Assembly (NCBI GenBank): GCA_002284615.2 | Contig: MU069742.1 | Coordinates: forward strand, 302,129 to 315,052 | Origin: Dunaliella salina | Taxonomy: Eukaryota > Chlorophyta > Chlorophyceae > Chlamydomonadales > Dunaliellaceae | Length of the DNA: 12,924 nt | Direction: 5' to 3' | In this document: in pieces, positions 9,901 to 12,924 of the stretch | Layout of the letters: every line of letters begins with the position of its first letter | Position numbering within the stretch: position 1 is the stretch's first letter | The notes under the pieces: model-generated | Database searches by the model: none | Told to the model about the DNA's origin: nothing | Seen by the model: only the letters and a program-made list of their open reading frames with translations | Position numbers and translations under genes: made by a program

Positions 9901-10065
9901 GCAGGGTCGCAGCATGCACGCTGCGTGCACATGCAAGCACAAGCGAACAGTGTACCACAGCACAGCATGGAAGCCAAAAAACACCTTGAACTCCTTGTCC
10001 TTGAAAGCCTGGACACCACCATTCCAGAGGAGCGTGATGGCAACCAAGAGGAGCACGGTGCGCAT
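1479..10065 (-). CDS. GANAB: Glucosidase II alpha subunit (GH31), 5' part of gene, six exons, partial at left edge
   Basis: The catalytic subunit of ER glucosidase II removes the two inner alpha-1,3-linked glucoses from N-glycans during glycoprotein folding (calnexin cycle). Six minus-strand exons join in consistent phase: 10065-9985, 9731-9294, 8893-8785 (alternative start 8878), 8115-8044, 2630-2507 and 1555-1479. In order, the translation shows a hydrophobic signal peptide (about residues 1-20), the family's Cys segment [93 protein letters not shown] and QWIAESG. All are hallmarks of plant, animal and algal glucosidase II alpha and appear in the family order. About 300 of the usual 900 or so residues are present. 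The catalytic aspartates lie in the barrel, outside the window. No in-frame stop interrupts the joined exons. I read this directly from the sequence; no alignment was run. The family call is near certain, and single splice sites are slightly less so. Confidence 0.95.
1613..1656 (-). pseudogene. Exon 6a: partial tandem copy of exon 6
   Basis: Lies 101 bp upstream of exon 6b in gene orientation. It shares the preceding intron end (TGTACACACA...), a CAG acceptor at 1658-1657 and the coding start: [14 protein letters not shown] here against [16 protein letters not shown] in 6b. Similarity fades after the equivalent of ASQ, and QWIAESG is missing. Possible donors follow 1619 (gtggag) or 1613 (gtgcat), both phase 1 like the donor of 6b. 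Used alone it would keep frame but drop a conserved segment. Joined to 6b it would shift frame, and if unspliced it reads into a TGA at 1553-1551. It is either a decayed duplicate or a rare alternative exon. Confidence 0.7.
2115..2175. repeat. 60-bp repeat family with GGTTACA/TGTAACC ends, copy 1
   Basis: Begins GGTTACAGGC and ends GCTATGTAACC, so its 7-bp ends are inverted repeats. The core is CAGCTGAGCTGCTCTTGTAGG with slight changes between copies. Confidence 0.75.
2371..2421. repeat. 60-bp repeat family, copy 2 (5' end lost)
   Basis: Shares CAGCTGAGCAGCTCTTGTA, GCAGGTACAGCTATGT and then CACCC with copy 1. The left GGTTACA end is not preserved. Confidence 0.7.
2507..2630 (-). CDS. GANAB: Glucosidase II alpha exon 5: [13 protein letters not shown] segment
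   Basis: A 124-bp exon. The acceptor at 2632-2631 (ccag) follows a T-rich tract, and the first two bases complete the Gly codon left by exon 4 over 5.4 kb away. It encodes [13 protein letters not shown], then [20 protein letters not shown] and GLTTGVF, and ends inside the Trp codon (TG) before the consensus donor gtgagt at 2506. The order and spacing match the family with no missing residues relative to exon 4. Confidence 0.95.
2852..3006. repeat. 43-bp tandem repeat carrying GACTGGAGGCC
   Basis: Two full 43-bp units (2852-2894 and 2895-2937) and a shortened third (about 2971-3006). Each runs from TTTTTATGAACAGGATG to TTGACTGGAGGCC. A higher-order repeat of about 117 bp includes CTGCAACATGACWAAC before the first and third units. 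Confidence 0.85.
3190..3249. repeat. 60-bp repeat family, copy 3
   Basis: Begins GGTTACAGGCCTCT, has the core CTCAGCTGCCCTTGTAGGC and ends GCGATGTAACC. Both inverted ends are intact. Confidence 0.75.
3522..3581. repeat. 60-bp repeat family, copy 4
   Basis: Begins AGTTACAGGCCTCA, has the core CACAGCTGCTCTTGTAGGCA and ends GCAATGCTACC. Both ends carry single changes from the consensus. Confidence 0.72.
3855..3970. repeat. (AC)36 microsatellite with degenerate CCCACA tail
   Basis: Uninterrupted AC dinucleotides run from 3855 to 3926, followed by ACCCAC/CCCACA variants to 3970. All overlapping Thr-His or Cys-Val open frames are artefacts. Confidence 0.97.
4250..4460. repeat. Degenerate tandem repeat in intron 4
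   Basis: Two and a half units contain GCAGCTTGCAGCCTCT, TCCAAGCCAG and runs of RRACTCAGTGAGCAAACTYA, with GTRAGTRAACTCAGTGAGC between. Confidence 0.75.
4635..4762. repeat. 64-bp tandem duplication with a 12-bp palindrome
   Basis: Two adjacent units (about 4635-4698 and 4699-4762) share GGATTTCATTYCATAGGGC, TTTGAGAGGC, GGTGCTGCATGCAGAAACGG and the perfect palindrome AGCTTGCAAGCT (4668-4679 and 4732-4743). Confidence 0.88.
6471..6563. repeat. Long imperfect palindrome (hairpin former)
   Basis: The arms are centred on GGTGGCC-A-GGCCACC (centre 6517) and run about 46 nt each way with a few mismatches and single-base bulges. Both include AATGCT, CTTA, ACAAAATTTGAATG and GAAGT. Part of the right arm (AGTTTTGCTCGAAGCATTAT or close) also occurs directly repeated at 6323-6360. 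Confidence 0.85.
7163..7211. repeat. Two small perfect hairpins
   Basis: GAATGATT-GAAA-AATCATTC lies at 7163-7182 and GGACT-GAA-AGTCC at 7199-7211. They are intronic and their function is unknown. Confidence 0.6.
7470..7592. repeat. 40-bp tandem repeat, three units
   Basis: Units of about 40 bp begin at about 7470, 7511 and 7551 with GYCTSARG and carry RRTGMRGCAAAYAMA near the end. A single similar unit lies at 3591-3631 in the same intron (TGTCTCAGGAGC ... ATGCAACAAACACA). Confidence 0.7.
8044..8115 (-). CDS. GANAB: Glucosidase II alpha exon 4: HVYGIPEHA motif
   Basis: A 72-bp exon with acceptor ccag at 8117-8116 and a consensus donor gtaagc at 8043. It completes the split Gly codon from exon 3 and encodes [19 protein letters not shown] plus AQLG. 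The HVYGIPEHA motif is diagnostic of GH31 glucosidase II alpha. It ends in phase 1. Confidence 0.94.
8116..8784 (-). other. Intron 3 of the glucosidase gene
   Basis: Donor gtaggc at 8784 and acceptor ccag at 8117-8116. It contains the 292-bp element at 8177-8468 and a fragment of the left-edge repeat at about 8668-8692. No other gene is seen. Confidence 0.85.
8177..8468. mobile_element. 292-bp element with 12-bp inverted ends, MITE-like
   Basis: Starts AGCAAATAGGCA and ends TGCCTATTTGCT, a perfect 12-bp inverted repeat. Just inside are two 39-bp direct repeats (8184-8222 and 8423-8461, 36 of 39 identical). Their inner edges are also inverted (TGCCTACCG at 8218-8226, CGGTAGGCA at 8419-8427). 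The middle is AT-rich with three YGCGCACC/ACGCACC words. No coding capacity and no clear target-site duplication is seen, so mobility is an inference. Confidence 0.5.
8785..8893 (-). CDS. GANAB: Glucosidase II alpha exon 3, with two possible acceptors
   Basis: Encodes [21 protein letters not shown] and then [10 protein letters not shown], matching the conserved WEE-F--H-DSKP-GPE segment. The donor gtaggc at 8784 leaves phase 1. Two in-frame acceptors are possible. A CAG at 8896-8894 gives 109 bp and adds VSPPE. A GAG at 8880-8879 gives 94 bp. The CAG is the first AG after a good pyrimidine tract, so I prefer the longer form, but the family length varies here. Confidence 0.9.
8894..9293 (-). 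other. Intron 2 of the glucosidase gene
   Basis: Donor gtatga at 9293. The acceptor is at 8896-8894 (or 8880-8879). Apart from GCATGC-type words I see no distinct element. Confidence 0.85.
9294..9731 (-). CDS. GANAB: Glucosidase II alpha exon 2: Cys segment and start of N-terminal domain
   Basis: The 146 codons are in phase 0 at both ends. The acceptor at 9733-9732 (acag) follows a long, almost pure pyrimidine tract. The exon starts [13 protein letters not shown], the N-terminal motif of the family. It ends [18 protein letters not shown], equivalent to the family's 'NSxxLxxFExxRxK' stretch, before the donor gtatga at 9293. In between lies the start of the GH31 N-terminal beta-sandwich (for example [10 protein letters not shown]). 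This is the longest exon in the window and the best single anchor for the gene call. Confidence 0.95.
9732..9984 (-). other. Intron 1 of the glucosidase gene
   Basis: A 253-bp intron in phase 0 with donor gtgttt, acceptor acag and a strong pyrimidine tract at about 9734-9775. It separates the signal peptide exon from the mature protein. Confidence 0.88.
9985..10065 (-). CDS. GANAB: Glucosidase II alpha exon 1: start codon and signal peptide
   Basis: The 27 codons begin [17 protein letters not shown] and end FKDKEFK. The leader has a short basic start, a Leu/Val/Ile-rich core and a small-residue site (VQA) before the mature N terminus, as expected for an ER lumen enzyme. The donor follows AAG at 9984 (gtgttt), phase 0. 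Reading on without splicing gives an unrelated Cys/His-rich tail and then a stop. The start is the first Met before the hydrophobic core, and no better upstream Met is seen. Confidence 0.88.
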
Positions 10066-10383
10066 ACTGGCTGAACAGAAAGAGTGATCCTGCTCAGAGT
10101 GTATAAATATCTCACAATCTATCCAACATGTTCGAAAACGAATTGTAATTAGATTGATTTGTTTTGTCTGCTGGGTTGAAACGCAACTGAAACTTGCTGC
10201 AATGACAGCTCCCTTGCATGAACCTGAGCACCATAAACGTTAATGGATTAATCATTATTAAAAATGATAATGTGGTGAATACTGATGGTGATGAGCCATG
10301 AACATGGAGGATAATAAGTAGGGGTGCTGCCGGGCCCTGGAACCAGGGCACCTGGGTCCGACCTGAGTCAGCCCCAAGAGGAA
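10066..10383. promoter_or_regulatory. Divergent intergenic region, possible shared promoter
   Basis: The 318 bp between the glucosidase start codon (minus) and the candidate small gene's start codon (plus) are AT-richer than their surroundings. A TATA-like word, TATAAATAT, lies at 10102-10110 and reads plausibly only for the plus strand. An AT-rich inverted repeat (ATCATT/AATGAT) lies at about 10251-10268. A GC hairpin, GCCCTGG-AA-CCAGGGC, lies at 10334-10349, which would be in the 5' leader of the plus gene. Promoter function is inferred from position only. Confidence 0.4.
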
Positions 10384-11902
10384 ATGAGCCTGCACAGCTT
10401 TGGGAGTGTGCTGGGGGGCAGCAGGTAGCTGCTCACTTTGCAATGATGAGTTCTCATAAGTCAGCCCACCTGGGCCTGGGATCTGAAGCAACTTGTTGCC
10501 AGCTGATGTGCACATCAAAAGTTTTGCCTTCGCGTGCCTGCCCCTCATGCTGCCTCAATTGCCAATAAGCACACTGTGCCCGCATCAGGTGTGCTGCTTC
10601 TTCCAACAATCATCTAGCCCCATGCCCGCATGAAACACTCGTTTTCCAGGACTCTCGTCAGTTTGAGGCTGGTGGTGGACAATGTCCTGGAGCGCCTGCA
10701 TGCAGAGTTTGGGCAGCTGCTGCAAGTCATGTCCCTGGAGACGGATGAGAACAGGTGCTAGCATGCACAGCAAGGGAGAGCTTGGTGGGGTGGGCTGCTC
10801 CCTGGCGAGCCTTTCACTTCCTTAGTTTTATTTGACAACTTGAATTTCCCCAGCATCAACCTCGCGATGCTTGCCATCTGCAGTCTGTTCCGTGCCCATT
10901 TGTTGCATGCGAGGTAGTTCAATCCCTGCTCTGTTTCAGTTCTTTACCTGAGGCTGCCAGGCCACACAATATCCTGGCTTGCCTGCTCCACGAGGCACAC
11001 ATGATTGCAGTCGTGCGTGCGAGCTGCCTAATCCCTGCTGTGTTCCCCTTGTTTAGAAGGCGTTGCCAGGCCACCCAGCATCCTGGCTTGCCTGCTCCAT
11101 GAGGCACACATGCGATACGATTCATGGCAATGTTGCATGCGAGATGTTCTGATTCCTGCTCTGTTCCAGTTCTTCACATGAGGCTGCTAGGCTACCCAGC
11201 ATCCTGGCTTGCATGCTCCCCAAGGCACACATGGTTGCGGTTGTTGCATTTTCATAGCAGTCTTGCATGCGAGATGTTCTATTTCATGCTTTCTTTCAGT
11301 TCTTTACATGAGGCTGCCAGGCCACCCAGCATCCTGGGTTCCAGATTTACACAAGAGGAGCCATCAATTAAAACGCATGACTGTTGGGCTGACGCACCCA
11401 GCATCCTGGATTGCCTGCTCCACGAGGCGCACATGATTGCGGTCATTGCGTTCCCATGGCAACAGAGAGCTCTCCAGGCATTTGCGCTGGGAGGGCACAG
11501 CAGCAAATGGTCAACACAAGTAAAGGGCATGTGTGCTTGAGGCGGGCGGGAGTGCCAAATTCCTGTGCACAGGAAATGCATTGTGGTAGGCCAAAAACAT
11601 GCCCAATGAAAAATATGCCTGAGCAGTGTGTATCAATTTGTTTTAGTTTAGTTAACATGAGGTTTTGGCCTTCAGCCAGGTGGGTTGATCACTCAGCCTG
11701 CTGGTCATTGCCAGCCACGCTAAAAACGTCGATGATCTCAGAGCAGTGTGCATTAGGTGACTGCCATGGCCAGGATGATGCATTGGTTCTCACCCCTGCT
11801 GCACTCAGCCGCTTGCACTGCCTGGCTTCAGTTGATGGGAGCATCAAACAAGAAGAGGAGAAGAGCAGGGTACACGCTGTATCTGCCTACGAGGGCAGCT
11901 GA
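10384..11902 (+). CDS. Candidate small four-exon gene, product unknown
   Basis: Not recognised. Four plus-strand segments join in frame: 10384-10424 (MSLHSFGSVLGGS, phase 2, donor gtagct), 10650-10754 (acceptor ttttccag; LRLVVDNVLERLHAEFGQLL then QVMSLETDEN, donor gtgcta), 11697-11756 (acceptor ctcag; LLVIASHAKNVDDLRAVCI, donor gtgact) and 11809-11902 (acceptor ctcag; RLHCLASVDGSIKQEEEKSR then VHAVSAYEGS and stop TGA). The first three exons all end in phase 2, and the total is 300 nt, or 99 residues. The middle looks helical and amphipathic, with no signal peptide or membrane segment. Weak points are the 52-bp third intron, non-consensus donors and no known family. Exons 2 and 3 look most protein-like. 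It is divergent from the glucosidase gene. Confidence 0.38.
10650..10754 (+). CDS. Exon 2 of the candidate small gene
   Basis: The acceptor ttttccag precedes an open segment with coding-like composition: TLVSLRLVVDNVLERLHAEF, then GQLLQVMSLETDEN. Spaced Leu/Val residues suggest an amphipathic helix. The donor ag|gtgcta is at 10755. The opposite strand is also open (10585-10773), but its translation is Gln/His/Cys-rich and less protein-like. Confidence 0.5.
10903..11465. repeat. Minisatellite of roughly 110-130 bp units
   Basis: About five units carry GAGGCTGCCAGGCCACCCAG, CATCCTGGCTTGCCTGCTCC and GAGGCACACATG, mostly after GCATGCGAGMTG and a CTGYTCTGTTCCAGTTCTT-like stretch. The units have diverged by substitutions and indels, and the last is partial. 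The array would lie in intron 2 of the candidate small gene. Confidence 0.85.
11697..11756 (+). CDS. Exon 3 of the candidate small gene
   Basis: Sixty bases between an actcag acceptor and the donor ag|gtgact. In phase with exon 2 it reads S-LLVIASHAKNVDDLRAVCI. The upstream frame is closed by TGA at 11687-11689 and the downstream frame by TGA at 11758-11760, so if coding it must be spliced on both sides. Confidence 0.45.
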
Positions 11903-12092
11903 GCGGATTCAATCCCAGGAACACGTCCGATTAAGAGGCTTCTAGGGAGGCACCATAGTCCAATGCAGTTTTCTTTGGGAGCATCAGGTCACATGCGCAT
12001 GTGTGAGCTAGCAGCCAGCCGGTTTGACTGGAGGCCTCCTTTTTTCCTTTGTAACCTTGGGAGCATCAGGTCACATGCTTATGTGTGAGCTG
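11903..12092. other. Right flank with a GACTGGAGGCCT repeat copy
   Basis: Contains TTTGACTGGAGGCCTCC at 12023-12039, followed by a TGTAACC at about 12050. A 27-bp stretch around GGGAGCATCAGGTCACATG occurs twice (11977 and 12059). The TGTAA could serve as a polyadenylation signal for the candidate small gene, but this is a guess. Confidence 0.45.
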
Positions 12093-12560
12093 AGTCGCAT
12101 GCAGCAGCACTGACACTTCTGGACTATGCATGCAGGTGGCGAGCTGCGCTTGTGTGCTCCTCGCTAAAACCTGCAGGAAGCATCAGCAGCACTGGCACCT
12201 CTGAACTGATGCAGCTGGCAGGCTGCGCGTGTGTGTTCCTCGCTGAAACCTGCAGGAAGCATCAGCAGCACTGGCGCCTCTGAACTGATGTAGGGGGCAA
12301 GCTGCGCGTGAGTGTTCCTCGCTGAAACCTGCAGGAAGCATCAGCAGCACTGGCACCTCTGAACTGATGCAGGGGGCAAGCTGCGCGTGAGTGTTCCTCG
12401 CTGAAACCTGCAGGAAGCATCAGCAGCACTGGCACCTCTGAACTGATGCAGGGGGCAAGCTGTGCGTGAGTGTTCCTCGCTGAAACTTGCAGGAAGCATC
12501 TGCTCCACTGGCACTTCTGAAGCAGGTGGCACTGGCACTAGCACTGGCACTGGAAGCAGC
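12093..12560. repeat. 79-bp minisatellite
   Basis: Near-identical units with GCTGAAACCTGCAGGAAGCA at 12242, 12321, 12400 and 12479, exactly 79 bp apart apart from the last. More diverged units flank them. Each has CAGCAGCACTGGCACCTCTG and GCGTGAGTGTTCCTC. Because 79 is not a multiple of 3, every frame tends to stay open, giving false ORFs on both strands. Confidence 0.93.
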
Positions 12561-12790
12561 CTCACTGGTACTTCTGGTGCAGGTGGCAAGCTGCGCTTGT
12601 GTGTTTCTTGCTGTAACCTGCAGGAAGCAGCTGCTGAAGGTCCTTGTATGTTCCTTGCTGTAACCTGCAGGAAGCACCTGCTTTCTATCTTCCACTCTGC
12701 GAGGCAGCAGCTGCTGAAGGTCCTTGTGTGTTCCTTGCTGAAACCTGCAGGAAGCACCTGCTGCTTTCTTACTTCCACTCTGCAAGGCAG
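12561..12790. repeat. Related higher-order repeat derived from the 79-bp unit
   Basis: CTTGCTGWAACCTGCAGGAA recurs at about 12609, 12654 and 12734, with CAGCTGCTGAAGGTCCTTGT and TTCCACTCTGCRAGGCAGCA between. It shares the CCTGCAGGAAGCA core with the array to the left but in rearranged units. Confidence 0.8.
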
Positions 12791-12885
12791 CAGCTGCTGA
12801 GGCTCGTGGCCATTGTGACATGGAGTCCAAAATCCAAGGCTCTGATGGAGTGTGTGGACCATGGAAAGGTGTGTGAGCACGATTG

Positions 12886-12886
<1 letters not shown>

Positions 12887-12924
<38 letters not shown>
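12887..12924. repeat. (CA)19 microsatellite, cut by the right edge
   Basis: An uninterrupted CA dinucleotide run to the end of the window. Its true length is unknown. Confidence 0.95.

Noticed and set aside
11124..11581. Plus- and minus-strand frames of 75-138 codons
   Set aside because: Most of their length is the 10.9-11.5 kb minisatellite, giving repeated LGYPASWLACS- or MCASWSRQ-like peptides.
12341..12923. Long minus-strand frames (192 and 167 codons) and a plus-strand frame of 112 codons
   Set aside because: They are periodic translations of the 79-bp minisatellite; overlapping frames give related repeating peptides, and no protein family fits.

Overview
The window is nuclear DNA from a eukaryote, probably a green alga. 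The evidence is split genes with GT-AG introns, long repeat-filled introns, (CA)n microsatellites and many minisatellites. There are no bacterial-type operons or ribosome binding sites. A chlorophyte such as a Dunaliella-like alga fits the middling base composition, the many GCATGC words and the TGTAA motifs (the chlorophyte polyadenylation signal) at repeat ends. This assignment is an inference; only 'eukaryote' is firm.

One gene dominates. On the minus strand, from a start codon at 10065 to beyond the left edge, lies the 5' part of a gene for the alpha subunit of endoplasmic reticulum glucosidase II (GH31 family, GANAB/RSW3 type). I rebuilt six coding exons from protein similarity, splice sites and reading phase: 10065-9985, 9731-9294, 8893-8785 (or 8878-8785), 8115-8044, 2630-2507 and 1555-1479. 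They join in frame to give a signal peptide, the Cys-containing N-terminal segment and the GH31 N-terminal beta-sandwich domain, about 300 residues. The catalytic barrel must be encoded left of position 1. Intron 4 is about 5.4 kb, yet the protein alignment across it is gapless. Exon 6 has a partial tandem copy (6a, 1656 to about 1613) just upstream. A 66-bp minisatellite runs across the exon 6 donor site.

To the right, divergently oriented, a small plus-strand gene of unknown function is proposed (10384-11902, four exons, about 99 residues). The two start codons are 318 bp apart and may share a promoter region. This second gene is tentative.

The rest is non-coding and rich in repeats. It holds minisatellites at 1-135, 437-738, 764-965, 1180-1500, 2852-3006, 4250-4460, 4635-4762, 7470-7592, 10903-11465 and 12093-12560. 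It also holds (CA)n tracts at 3855-3970 and 12887-12924, a dispersed 60-bp family with GGTTACA/TGTAACC ends, a GACTGGAGGCCT family, a 292-bp element with 12-bp inverted ends at 8177-8468, and a long imperfect palindrome at 6471-6563. I see no RNA gene, CRISPR array, complete transposon or bacterial or viral gene. The most unusual features are the duplicated exon and the splice-site minisatellite. I found no clear sign of a new multi-gene system.
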